Assembly (NCBI GenBank): GCA_003531115.1
Contig: DQHT01000126.1
Location: 1 to 9,987 of the forward strand
DNA from: Bacteroidota bacterium
GTDB lineage: Bacteria > Bacteroidota > Bacteroidia > UBA8524
Direction of reading: 5' to 3'
DNA: 9,987 bases
Part shown: in pieces, positions 1 through 6,810 of the stretch
How positions within the stretch are numbered: the first letter of the stretch is position 1
How the letters are laid out: each line of letters begins with the position of its first letter
The notes under the pieces: generated by a model
Seen by the model: the letters and a program-made list of their open reading frames with translations, nothing else
Database searches by the model: none
What the model was told of the DNA's origin: nothing
Translations under genes and position numbers: made by a program

Positions 1-74
1 TGTGGGACCAAACGACTAAACGCTGCCGCTAACACGACTAACACAAGAATTCCGGTTTTCATATTCACTTTCAT
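1..74 (-). CDS. Partial small membrane protein, possible DUF6580/ECF transporter S component
   Basis: Only the first codons are inside the window and the gene runs off the left edge. The visible N-terminus is MKVNMKTGILVLVLAAAFSRLVP, a short lead followed by a hydrophobic helix ending in Ser-Arg-Leu-Val-Pro. From memory, DUF6580 putative transport proteins (ECF S-component-like) begin with a hydrophobic helix followed by a similar S-R-L-x-P-H motif, and the next codon here starts with CA, which would allow His. The gene sits 18 bp after the stop of the lipoprotein gene, so it is probably the last visible member of the B12 operon, and an inner-membrane cobalamin permease role would fit. An alternative start is the ATG at 62, giving MKTGILV. 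The family call rests on about 20 residues and is tentative. Confidence 0.5.
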   Translation of the reverse strand, partial: MKVNMKTGILVLVVLAAAFSRLVP

Positions 75-92
75 GGGTGTCAAATTTACAAT

Positions 93-1106
93 TTAAGGGA
101 TAAATAAAAATCCATTTGGGATACGTCCTGCCTGAAACATATCCAGAAGTTTTCCCGAATCGTCCAAAACCAGCACATTTCCGCGTTGGATAAAGTCAAT
201 GGCGTCGCTCAAAAAGATCTTTCCGGCATGGTATTCCACCGCATATAAATTCCCTGCACTGCCCTCGTACAAAGGGGTTGAAGGGATTGCCGGTGCCTGG
301 GCATCAAAACGGAATAGCTTATTTTCAAAGAGGTAATAGACCCTGTCCTGGCTGTCCACAAAAAAATCCTGAATAATTTCGGTCCCTATCTCTTCAGAGA
401 ATAGAAATGATTTACTCAGCGGGTCCATACAATGGATCATGGATGGAATGCCGAGGTCTTTGTTCCCCCGCGTGGCAATCCACAATCTTTCAGCCTTATC
501 GGCATACACCGAAAAGGAGCCAAAGCCAACAGGAAGGCTGTCTGTAAGCTGCTTTGTGTCGGGCGAAACCTGGTATATCTTTCGTGAATTCGGGTTCGTT
601 ACCCAAAGCTGATCCTTCACCAGAACCATTTGTTCCATCCATCCTTCAATATGCACCCGGCTGTTTATGGCGCCGCTATGGATATTCAAAAACGACAAAC
701 TATCGCTGTATAGATCGCTTAGCGCCACTTCATCAGGAGAAATTTTACACAAATAGCGTGGAGAACCAAGCTGACTCAGGGTTTTCTGAGATTTAAAGGT
801 AGTCTGATCCACAACTTCGATCTTACCCGAATTATTAATGACCAGCCAATAGCTATTGTCGATCAACAAGGCCGACTGCAACACATCGCCTAAGGGCCGT
901 CCATTGGCTGAGGAAAATACGTCGCCAACGGAAGCATTTCCTTCTTTGAGGTCATAGCTGGTGATGGAGGCATTGCCCCACTGAAAATTCCCCTCATTCA
1001 ATACCAAAAGAGACCCCGGAGAAGGAGCAGGACCGGTCGGCGTATCCTTATCGGGGAAACAGGCACTCAGGCCCAATACCAAACAGAGGGAGAGCAGCTT
1101 TTTCAT
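93..1106 (-). CDS. Surface lipoprotein, YncE/DUF5074-like beta-propeller, BtuG-like
   Basis: This 337-residue protein starts with a lipoprotein signal peptide ending in the lipobox Leu-Ser-Ala-Cys (Cys16). The next residues, F-P-D-K-D, are acidic like a Bacteroidota lipoprotein export signal, so surface display is likely. The mature part opens with SLLVLNEGNF and then shows repeated strand units of the type 'V.D..T', 'ISPDEVALSDLYSDSLSFLN', 'LWVTNPNSRKIYQVSPDT', 'LWIATRGN' and 'NVLVLDDSGKLL', as in YncE/DUF5074 seven-bladed propellers. In Bacteroides, BtuG is a surface propeller lipoprotein that binds B12 tightly and caps BtuB. The riboswitch-led operon here suggests the same job, which is inference. 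Its ATG overlaps the previous stop by 4 bp (1103-1106), so translation is probably coupled. I give no gene symbol because binding residues cannot be checked. Confidence 0.8.
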   Translation of the reverse strand: MKKLLSLCLVLGLSACFPDKDTPTGPAPSPGSLLVLNEGNFQWGNASITSYDLKEGNASVGDVFSSANGRPLGDVLQSALLIDNSYWLVINNSGKIEVVDQTTFKSQKTLSQLGSPRYLCKISPDEVALSDLYSDSLSFLNIHSGAINSRVHIEGWMEQMVLVKDQLWVTNPNSRKIYQVSPDTKQLTDSLPVGFGSFSVYADKAERLWIATRGNKDLGIPSMIHCMDPLSKSFLFSEEIGTEIIQDFFVDSQDRVYYLFENKLFRFDAQAPAIPSTPLYEGSAGNLYAVEYHAGKIFLSDAIDFIQRGNVLVLDDSGKLLDMFQAGRIPNGFLFIP

Positions 1107-2080
1107 TGAATAATGAGACTAAACCGTTTTAGCTGCCCACCGCTATTTACTTCCATAAAATAATGACCCGGAACAAGGTCGAAGGCAGGTGAAACCGTTT
1201 TGCCTTCAACCAGTTTTTTACCGGCCAAAGAATAAATCGTCCAGTTCAGGGGTGTTCCTTCTTCTGCCAAATGAATGGGTTGCCCGGCCTTAAGCGGGTT
1301 AGGATAGGGTCTGAAAGCACTCAATTCTTCACTACCATTCGGTGAATGTTGATTATAGATCACACCAATGGCATCCAGATCAAAACCGCCCTGAGGAAAG
1401 GGAGTTGGGAAGGGGTCGTTAATTTTAAATCCGCGGGAATCGCGTGTGGCAAAGGAATCGTTCAAACTTCCGACCACGTCAATGACCCGAACAAAACGGA
1501 TCGCCATCACATCGATACCCAAACTGTCTTTTAATTCTTCCAGATCGAAAGGCGTTCCATAATTCCCAACATATTTACCTGCCAGATTATGGACCTTATG
1601 GGCCCGGCTTCCATCAAAGGTGCGCAGTTGTTTTACGGTATCATTGTCGCTCAGGGCGGCAAAACGTACCCAAATGAATCCATCGCTGCTTACCTCCACA
1701 AAGGCCAGTTCCAGGAAATCCGAATCGCTTTCTGTTTTTATATGGAATCCGTTTTCAAACACGGCAAAATCAGCGCCCGGACCATTCACAATAGCCGGCT
1801 CAAATTCGAGTACGGCCATTCCTCCATCGCCCAAAGAAACGGCCTCACCATTCGGATAACCGGCAGTCATTTCAGGAAGGCCAACCGTTACCATACCCGC
1901 TTGCGGATTGCGGATGTCAACAAAACCCCGGGTTACCTGAGCCTGTTTCGCCCAATCCACAAAAAGGGAACTATCGCCGGGAATGGCTGTACTTCCGGGC
2001 CAATTGTCGCGCGGGGCATACTGGGCCATCGAAAAGACGGGTAGCAGCAGCAAAACGAAAATTAGTTGAAAACCTCTCAT
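1103..2080 (-). CDS. Secreted cell-surface protein with T9SS type A sorting domain, B12-locus family
   Basis: This 325-residue protein has a Sec signal peptide (MRGFQLIFVLLLLPVFSMAQ, cleavage probably after Ala19). The central domain (about 40-245) carries motifs seen in predicted surface proteins of Bacteroidota B12 loci: GADFAVFENGF near residue 103, 'ELAFVEVSSDG', an 'IRFVRVID' strand and GGFDLDAIGVI near 235. This resembles a jelly-roll or discoidin-like fold, but I cannot name the domain. The last 70 residues (FRPYPNPL through FSLIIQ) form a typical T9SS type A C-terminal domain with the Y-P-N-P motif and a terminal hydrophobic strand, so the product should cross the outer membrane through T9SS. 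The gene overlaps both neighbours by 4 bp (2077-2080 and 1103-1106). Cobalamin binding or a partnership with the receptor is inferred only from context. Confidence 0.8.
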   Translation of the reverse strand: MRGFQLIFVLLLLPVFSMAQYAPRDNWPGSTAIPGDSSLFVDWAKQAQVTRGFVDIRNPQAGMVTVGLPEMTAGYPNGEAVSLGDGGMAVLEFEPAIVNGPGADFAVFENGFHIKTESDSDFLELAFVEVSSDGFIWVRFAALSDNDTVKQLRTFDGSRAHKVHNLAGKYVGNYGTPFDLEELKDSLGIDVMAIRFVRVIDVVGSLNDSFATRDSRGFKINDPFPTPFPQGGFDLDAIGVIYNQHSPNGSEELSAFRPYPNPLKAGQPIHLAEEGTPLNWTIYSLAGKKLVEGKTVSPAFDLVPGHYFMEVNSGGQLKRFSLIIQ

Positions 2081-2997
2081 TGTTTAATAAATCTGGCGCT
2101 TTTTCCTGTTTGGTCACGAAGTAGGTACATGCCTGTTTCGAGCTCACGAATAGCGATGTTTGATCCGCTTCCGCGTTTTAATTCATGTCCCTGTACATCA
2201 TACAGGATCCAATCTGTTGCTTCTTGAAGGTAAACCAGGCAGGAGGCAGGGTTGGGATACAGCGACAAGGTACTGTTTTCGATCGTTTGAACCGATATAT
2301 GCCAATTGCGGGAAAGGTCATCCACGGCAAAAAATCCGGGTGTATTCATACCGAATTCGCCGGTATCGCTTGATGTCAGGAAAAAGTGCAGGGTGTCGAC
2401 TGTTCCCAGTTTGCTTAAGTCCACCCAGGTCCAGGCGGAAACAGCATAGTCTTTTGATGGGTCAGCATTACGGTAGTCGGCCAGGTAAAAATGCACCGTA
2501 TCTGTTTTCCAGCTTCCGTTTTCTTTGGCCAGGATATGGAGCAGCAAATAATCCGGATCACTTCCATCCGCACCACCAAACTTCTTCGCAAACTGGTCTC
2601 CTTCTTTTATGGAGTGGTAAGTAAAAGCCGTATTGGTGATATAGACACCGCTCAGCGGGGTCTTGGCAGAGGCATCCAGGTAAACCTCGCTGGCCTGTTG
2701 TCCAACCATGTAATTGCTGCTGCTGTAACCTGATTCGGTGATCGACTGGAAAAGGCCGTCTTGTCCGCGGCGGCTGCTGTCGTTTCTGTTCGAAACCGCC
2801 CAGCCCGCTTCCCAAAAACTCCAGTCGTCATGCCAAACTATGGGGAAATTAAACCCCGCCTCACTCACCAGGGAATCGCCGGCACTGCCGTCGATATGGC
2901 TGTCGCTGCTCAGGTTGATGGTTTCCATACCGGCAATATATTGCGCGTTCAGGCTTAGGCTTAAAACAAACAAACACGTTGATAAGAGTGCTTTCAT
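2077..2997 (-). CDS. DUF4465 domain protein with T9SS type A sorting domain
   Basis: This 306-residue protein has a signal peptide (MKALLSTCLFVLSLSLNAQ). The body carries characteristic DUF4465 motifs in order: FNFPIVWHDDWSFWEAGWAVSN (about 50-71), a G-Y-S-S-S-N-Y segment, GVYITNTAFTYHSIKEGDQFAKKFGG (about 117-142), DPDYLLLHI, HFYLADYR, WTWVDLSKLG and FGMNTPGFFAVDD. Residues from about 243 (LSLYPNPA) to the end form a T9SS sorting domain with an ETGMYLLR strand. DUF4465 proteins recur in riboswitch-controlled B12 loci of Bacteroidota, where they are normally surface proteins; a cobalamin-binding role is plausible but not shown here. The gene begins 12 bp after the receptor stop, with an AT-rich leader and no Shine-Dalgarno sequence, and its stop overlaps the next start by 4 bp. 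Confidence 0.88.
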   Translation of the reverse strand: MKALLSTCLFVLSLSLNAQYIAGMETINLSSDSHIDGSAGDSLVSEAGFNFPIVWHDDWSFWEAGWAVSNRNDSSRRGQDGLFQSITESGYSSSNYMVGQQASEVYLDASAKTPLSGVYITNTAFTYHSIKEGDQFAKKFGGADGSDPDYLLLHILAKENGSWKTDTVHFYLADYRNADPSKDYAVSAWTWVDLSKLGTVDTLHFFLTSSDTGEFGMNTPGFFAVDDLSRNWHISVQTIENSTLSLYPNPASCLVYLQEATDWILYDVQGHELKRGSGSNIAIRELETGMYLLRDQTGKSARFIKQ

Positions 2998-3009
2998 AAT
3001 TTTATGGAT

Positions 3010-4896
3010 TTATTTTTTATGGATGAATTGATAGTTTAAACTCACTTGGAAATAGCGTCCCGGCATTGGCCGCCATTCGATGCTTTCGTAATAGACATTC
3101 CAGATATTTTGAATGCCGAGGGAGGTGTTCAGGCGATGCTGTTTCAGCTCATGGGAATAGCCCAATTCGAGATCGCCGGTCGAATAGGGGGGCAGGAAAC
3201 TCAAGTTGTCGGAACTGGTATAACGGCCTCCGGTAAAGCTGTGCCGGTAGCTTAGAAGGAAATTTTTGTAAGGGAGGGCGAGTGCGATATAGTTTTTCCA
3301 AAAGGGCACATAAATAAGCTGTTTGCCCACGGAGAGGTCCTGCTCGTTTTTCGCCTTTTCATTGCTGGCCAGGGTAAAACTGCCGCCATAGCTCAGGTTC
3401 ATGGTATTTTTTTTATGATGATGGATCAGTTTTGCTTCCCATTCAAATCCCCGGTTATGCACCTGTTGCAGGTTTTGCGGGGTCCAATACCCATTGTCGG
3501 GCAGCCAGATGATCCATTGATCGATAACCGAATAATAGGCTGTGAGCCGCACCTTCGCCAGCGTATTCACTTTGCTGTAGGTATAGGCATAGGTGAGTTC
3601 ACCGCTAAATCCCTTTTCGGGACTTAATTCGGGATCGCCACCCGGATTCCAATACAAGTCGTTCAAATTGGGTAGCCGGGAGATATGGGCCAGGTGTCCG
3701 CTTAGGATGATGCGGCGGTTCAGCAGGTAATCCATACCTGCACTGAAAGAAGGTGCCGGAATAAGGGTTTTCCGGAATTCCTGGCGGATATCCGTTTTCC
3801 AGAAAAGGCGTCTGTTTTTAAGCAATTGACCATAGGCAGCCAGGTAAGCCGCCGCCGTATGAAGTTGAACTTCTTCCTTTAAATAACTGCTGCTGCCTGC
3901 CTGGTCGAGTTGATGCAGGGCACCGGCCTGTAAAGAAAAATGTTGGTATTTTCTACGCAACTGGATCTGATTGAGCCAACGTGTGCTGTGGTTGAGTCCG
4001 TCGAGGTTTTTTGCCGGGTCGTGGTACCACAGATTTTCCGCGAACATGGCCGAGTTAAACTGCACAAAACGCAGGCTATCCGCGTAATTCACAAAAGCAT
4101 TGAGGCGTATGGATTCATCGTCCTGGGTAGCTAGCGACGGACTCAAAAGGGTAGGAGGAATTTGTCTGTTGGCCTTTTGATACCAGAAGTCCAGTCCGGT
4201 TTTCCATCTTTTGTATTCATAATGCGTTTCATTCAGCACCGCCAACAAGGAAGATTGGGCATGGTCCATTTTGCGCAGCGGAGAACCTTGTGCACTGCGG
4301 TCGGGATAAGTGAAGTCGTTTTTTGCCGTTTGACTGACCACCCTGAATCGATTGCTCCAACCCTTTTTGCTCAGGTCCATACCAAGTTTATACCGTTGGG
4401 TATGGAAAGATCCCAGGTCAATGCCAGCAATGACTTTCACAGGTGTTTTTATTTTTTCCTGGCCAAGCTGGATGCTTCCCCCGAGGATTCCTCCCGTGCT
4501 TAAGTTGTTCTGGGAGCCGGTGCTAAGCAGGATATGATCGAACAAAAACCCTTGCAGCAGGCTCATGTCCTGTTGTCCGCTCATGCTGCTTTGTATGGAT
4601 AGCCCGTTCCATAAAACCGGACTATGCGCCGCCCCCGTGCCCCGTATGGATAGGGAGGCCAGCATTCCCGGACCGTAGCTTTTGATCACCACCGGACTAG
4701 CCGCCTGGAGCAGGGAGCCGATATCGGGTTGAAGGATTTGGGTAGGAATTTTTTGAAGGGTTTTGCCATTGTCCATCGGCGCCTTACGCATATCACGCAC
4801 TTTGACCTCCGGCAGAACCTGGAGACTATCCGTTTTCTGCGCCACCGCCATAAAAGCGGTTAAGAGAAGAGCCATGTGTACAAAAAACCTTTTCAT
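3010..4896 (-). CDS. TonB-dependent outer-membrane receptor, BtuB-like cobalamin transporter
   Basis: The protein has 628 residues from the ATG at 4896. An in-frame GTG at 4908 would add MYKQ, but the ATG places the signal peptide MKRFFVHMALLLTAFMAVAQ directly at the N-terminus, so I prefer it. The mature start holds a TonB-box-like LPEVKVRD, followed by a plug domain (about 45-165) with IGSLLQAASPVVIKSYGPGMLASLSIRGTG, the 'VLWNGLSI' strand and 'GGILGGSIQLG'. The rest is rich in alternating aromatic strands typical of the 22-stranded barrel, and the C-terminus YFQVSLNYQF ends in an aromatic-rich strand. The short length and lack of a carboxypeptidase-like extension or a SusD partner fit BtuB rather than SusC. 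The cobalamin riboswitch upstream supports corrinoid as substrate, transported across the outer membrane with TonB energy. No symbol is given because substrate is inferred from regulation. Confidence 0.9.
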   Translation of the reverse strand: MKRFFVHMALLLTAFMAVAQKTDSLQVLPEVKVRDMRKAPMDNGKTLQKIPTQILQPDIGSLLQAASPVVIKSYGPGMLASLSIRGTGAAHSPVLWNGLSIQSSMSGQQDMSLLQGFLFDHILLSTGSQNNLSTGGILGGSIQLGQEKIKTPVKVIAGIDLGSFHTQRYKLGMDLSKKGWSNRFRVVSQTAKNDFTYPDRSAQGSPLRKMDHAQSSLLAVLNETHYEYKRWKTGLDFWYQKANRQIPPTLLSPSLATQDDESIRLNAFVNYADSLRFVQFNSAMFAENLWYHDPAKNLDGLNHSTRWLNQIQLRRKYQHFSLQAGALHQLDQAGSSSYLKEEVQLHTAAAYLAAYGQLLKNRRLFWKTDIRQEFRKTLIPAPSFSAGMDYLLNRRIILSGHLAHISRLPNLNDLYWNPGGDPELSPEKGFSGELTYAYTYSKVNTLAKVRLTAYYSVIDQWIIWLPDNGYWTPQNLQQVHNRGFEWEAKLIHHHKKNTMNLSYGGSFTLASNEKAKNEQDLSVGKQLIYVPFWKNYIALALPYKNFLLSYRHSFTGGRYTSSDNLSFLPPYSTGDLELGYSHELKQHRLNTSLGIQNIWNVYYESIEWRPMPGRYFQVSLNYQFIHKK

Positions 4897-4959
4897 CTGT
4901 TTGTACACAGAACCAATGTAAAAAGAAGGGATGAAGGTGGCTTGCCGCGCTCCATCTTA

Positions 4960-4979
4960 AACCTTTCTTCCCGAAGGTT
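4960..4979 (-). promoter_or_regulatory. Possible expression-platform hairpin of the riboswitch
   Basis: On the minus strand AACCTT (4979-4974) can pair with AAGGTT (4965-4960) across an 8-nt loop. The same strand segment GAACCTTC (4980-4973) is also the exact complement of GAAGGTTC inside the aptamer (5035-5028). The two pairings exclude each other, as expected for a switching region. No T-run follows, so translational control would be more likely than termination. This is a pairing observed by eye, without energy calculation. Confidence 0.35.
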
Positions 4980-4989
4980 CTGATGTATT

Positions 4990-5152
4990 AGTCGGACAAG
5001 GCAGGTCTTCTGACTTTCCCCACCTTTGAACCTTCCCGCGTGAGCAGTGGTTATAGAAATCAAAGGCAATAAATGGGGATTACAGCTGCGGGTACAGTCC
5101 CGGTTTTTCACCGGAGTTCCCTTTTAATCTCCGGTATGCCCGGAGAACCAAA
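4990..5152 (-). promoter_or_regulatory. Cobalamin riboswitch (B12 element)
   Basis: Read on the minus strand, the conserved blocks occur in order. A short CTCCGG/CCGGAG hairpin (5145-5129) is followed by AAAAGGGAAC, a TCCGGTGAAAAACCGGGA hairpin, the 'CCCGCAGCTGTAA' core (variant of CCCGCAACTGTRA), CCACTG (5050-5045), CGGGAAGG, and finally the B12 box AGTCAGAAGACCTGCC (5016-5001), close to the AGYCAGRAGACCTGCC consensus. This places the whole downstream operon under adenosylcobalamin control, normally off when the cofactor is abundant. About 95 nt separate the B12 box from the receptor start, and an expression platform is expected there. The exact 5' boundary is approximate. Confidence 0.95.
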
Positions 5153-5163
5153 ATCCACTGCGA

Positions 5164-5303
5164 ATTTATGATTTTTGATTTATGATTTATAATTTTTGAT
5201 TTATGATTTATGATTTTTGATTTTGGGTTCTGGGTTTGGGGTTCTGGGTTTTAGGCGTGGGGCATGGAGCATGGAGCATGGAGCATGGAGCAAGGGGTAT
5301 AGG
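5164..5303. repeat. Drifting 7-bp tandem array, 20 units
   Basis: Twenty consecutive 7-bp units run in register without a single indel. Units 1-9 are ATTTATG/ATTTTTG variants (5164-5226), units 10-13 are GTTCTGG-like (5227-5254), and units 14-20 are GCATGGA-like, with four perfect GCATGGA copies at 5262-5289. The sequence changes from AT-rich to GC-rich while the period stays exact. The array begins about 11 bp beyond the 5' edge of the riboswitch, so it occupies the place where the operon promoter would be expected. I find no clear Bacteroidota promoter in it on the minus strand. Confidence 0.9.
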
Positions 5304-5490
5304 CGGGCTTGGATATTTTATAGTCAGCTCGAGCCGCCAAACGTTTTTTAAGAAGAAGAATTAGCTTTATGGCGAGTCGAGAGCCGGGCTGACTGGTTCA
5401 CCTCCGGCCTGCTCTTTCGCTTCCCTGGGCAACAGAAAGAAAAATTCGGGTTCTGGATGGAAAACGTCTTTTCAGGAGGGTAAGAGTTTG

Positions 5491-5520
5491 TGAAGCTCAA
5501 TAAACGAGCTTTATTTTCGT
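5491..5520 (+). terminator. Terminator-like hairpin on the plus strand
   Basis: AAGCTC (5493-5498) pairs with GAGCTT (5506-5511) over a 7-nt loop, extended by a G-T and a T-A pair, and is followed by TATTTTCG. The stem is short and no plus-strand gene lies directly upstream, so its role is unclear. Confidence 0.3.
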
Positions 5521-5535
5521 TAATAGGGTGAATGG

Positions 5536-5566
5536 AAAAAAATCGGGGATTGATTTCTTCATCCCC
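5536..5566 (-). terminator. Intrinsic terminator downstream of the 5664-6545 gene
   Basis: On the minus strand GGGGAT (5566-5561) pairs with ATCCCC (5550-5545) over a 10-nt loop and is followed after two bases by seven T (5542-5536). It lies about 100 bp past the stop of the minus-strand gene and would separate it from the B12 operon. Confidence 0.6.
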
Positions 5567-5663
5567 TACCTGCCGGCAGTTTTCTTGTTCGGATTCTGCT
5601 GATTGGCACGGTTGTCTTTAGGTTTTTTTTTTTTGACATATATTTTAAATATATATCGTAGGA

Positions 5664-6545
5664 TTAACGATTTCCAATTAACGCACAAATTTCAACAGTT
5701 GGATCACGAATAGATTTGTTTTTATTCATTTCGTAAGCGATCTCTTGTATTCCTTCTCCTATTGACGGATCAAAAAGTAGCAACATGAAAAGCCCGGAAT
5801 ATTCAAGTTTTGCATTATATCTATTCAGTATTTCAGGAAGAAGATTTTTGTTAGATAGCTCTATACTAATATAATTCGAGTATATTCTCAATGCTTCACC
5901 AATAACACTCACTATTGGCCCTGCACACCTTATAAGGGGACTTTCTCGTAAAAACGCCAGTTCCGGATTATTATAATCGTTTAACTTTGCTCCATTTTTT
6001 TTCCGCAATACAATACCTCCATAAGAATCAATGTTTTCTGTTTTTGTTTTCTCATGGTGAAATTTGCCATCTGGAAATGTGCAATAGGGTTCAATTATTT
6101 CCAGATCAAGGGTTACTAAAAGTGATTTTAACCCGACTGTATCATTTTTGCCCTTATCGGATAGAAAAATTCCGATGAGACCTGGTTTTGAAACATAGAA
6201 GTAGCCAGAATTTTGTTTTTGTTCAAGTCTAATAGTATCTCGTTCTTTCTCGCCCGAAAAAACCATGTTCACTTTTTTAGTTTCATAATCGGGATGACTA
6301 AATTCGATCTCAACTTGTTGCCCTTCTTGTACAGCTACAGAAATAATATTAGACCTGTAGGTAGCCGAGTCCCCATTTACCCTTAAAGTTGCCCCATGTA
6401 TTGGCATGTTACCTTTATTTAAGAGAGTTATGTCTACTATTTTTGGATCTTGTATCGTAGCGGGAAGGGTTACTTTGTAGAAAAACAAAAAGACAAGAAG
6501 GAACCCGGCGCATTTTTGAAACACTTTCTTTAATACTCTTGTCAT
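5664..6545 (-). CDS. Exported protein of unknown function with N-terminal Ig-like/PEGA-like domain
   Basis: I do not recognise the family of this 293-residue protein. The N-terminus has basic residues followed by a long hydrophobic helix (about 13-29, CAGFLLVFLFFYKVTLPA), a signal peptide or membrane anchor. Residues about 36-105 look like a small beta-sandwich of the carboxypeptidase-regulatory or PEGA type: 'VDITLLNKGNMPIHGATLRVNG', then 'VAVQEGQQVEIEFSHPDYETKKVNM' and 'RDTIRLEQ'. The remaining 190 residues contain an 'IGIFLSDKGKNDTVG' segment and several aliphatic helices but no motif I can name. Base composition is clearly more AT-rich than the B12 operon, which suggests separate origin. 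The ATG at 6545 is the only start that keeps the export signal. The gene reads away from the lipoprotein gene at 6811, and a tRNA T-arm-like sequence sits in its leader. Confidence 0.7.
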   Translation of the reverse strand: MTRVLKKVFQKCAGFLLVFLFFYKVTLPATIQDPKIVDITLLNKGNMPIHGATLRVNGDSATYRSNIISVAVQEGQQVEIEFSHPDYETKKVNMVFSGEKERDTIRLEQKQNSGYFYVSKPGLIGIFLSDKGKNDTVGLKSLLVTLDLEIIEPYCTFPDGKFHHEKTKTENIDSYGGIVLRKKNGAKLNDYNNPELAFLRESPLIRCAGPIVSVIGEALRIYSNYISIELSNKNLLPEILNRYNAKLEYSGLFMLLLFDPSIGEGIQEIAYEMNKNKSIRDPTVEICALIGNR

Positions 6546-6576
6546 ACTCGTTATTTCTTTAGATGCAGAGAGACAA

Positions 6577-6601
6577 GGATTCGAACCCTCAGTCCTTGTT
6601 T
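6577..6601 (-). other. tRNA T-arm-like sequence, left copy
   Basis: On the minus strand GGGTTCGAATCC has the invariant T-loop signature of a tRNA 3' end and is followed by a CTTGTCTCTCTGCA tail. No D-arm or anticodon arm is found upstream, so it is not a complete tRNA gene. A copy with 22 of 25 identical bases lies at 8042-8066 in the same orientation. It may be a remnant of a tRNA 3' end used as an integration site (inference). Confidence 0.4.
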
Positions 6602-6655
6602 GCGGAGCTGTTTTTCAATATAAAGGTAGTTAAATTTGGTGAATCGGATGCTCTG

Positions 6656-6702
6656 AAACCCTTACCCTTCGGAAAAGACGAACTACCGAAAGGTAAGGGT
6701 TT
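6656..6702. repeat. 47-bp inverted repeat between divergent genes
   Basis: AAACCCTTACC (6656-6666) is perfectly complementary to GGTAAGGGTTT (6692-6702). After one C/A mismatch, TTCGG (6668-6672) pairs with CCGAA (6686-6690), leaving a 13-nt loop. The stem therefore spans 17 positions with one mismatch. It lies upstream of both neighbouring genes, so it is not placed as a terminator for either. Confidence 0.85.
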
Positions 6703-6732
6703 GCAAGGATTAAAAAACTAGTTTTATATTGG
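6700..6732 (+). promoter_or_regulatory. Candidate promoter of the 6811 gene
   Basis: TTTG (6700-6703) is followed after 21 bp by TATATTGG (6725-6732), which partly matches the Bacteroidota promoter pattern TTTG/TAnnTTTG. The TTTG overlaps the right arm of the inverted repeat. The match is imperfect and unsupported by other data. Confidence 0.3.
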
Positions 6733-6810
6733 GTTACAAGTTGAATGGAAAATGTTCAGGGATGTAAACAATGAACGAATAAAAGCAAACGGAAGTATAA
6801 TGATCTAAAC

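Larger units (their letters stand above)
5304..5663. other. Intergenic region without a recognisable gene
   Basis: No open reading frame with coding character was found on either strand. It holds a motif GCTCTTTCGC followed by GGGCAA (5411-5432) that recurs at 8132-8151, two terminator-like hairpins, the 10-bp palindrome CTGCCGGCAG (5570-5579), a run of twelve T (5623-5634), and an AT-rich palindrome ATATATTT/AAATATAT just after the stop of the next gene. Confidence 0.6.

Noticed and set aside
554..2044. Plus-strand frames of 60-151 codons opposite the operon genes
   Set aside because: They are antisense to well supported secreted proteins and show no domain, signal or codon pattern of their own.
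4897..4908. GTG start four codons upstream for the receptor
   Set aside because: The ATG at 4896 puts basic residues and the hydrophobic signal core in the usual place; the extra MYKQ adds nothing recognisable.
4893..5111. 72-codon minus-strand frame upstream of the receptor gene
   Set aside because: It lies over the cobalamin riboswitch, and its sequence is fully explained by conserved RNA elements.
5164..5303. CRISPR-like array
   Set aside because: The units are 7 bp with no spacers; it is a degenerate tandem repeat.
5492..5533. Tiny plus-strand frame starting GTG after a GGAGGG stretch
   Set aside because: Only about a dozen codons, it overlaps a hairpin, and Bacteroidota rarely rely on such ribosome sites.
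5623..5634. Run of twelve T after the 5664-6545 gene as a terminator tract
   Set aside because: It reads as A on the transcribed strand of that gene and has no G-C stem in front of it on the plus strand.
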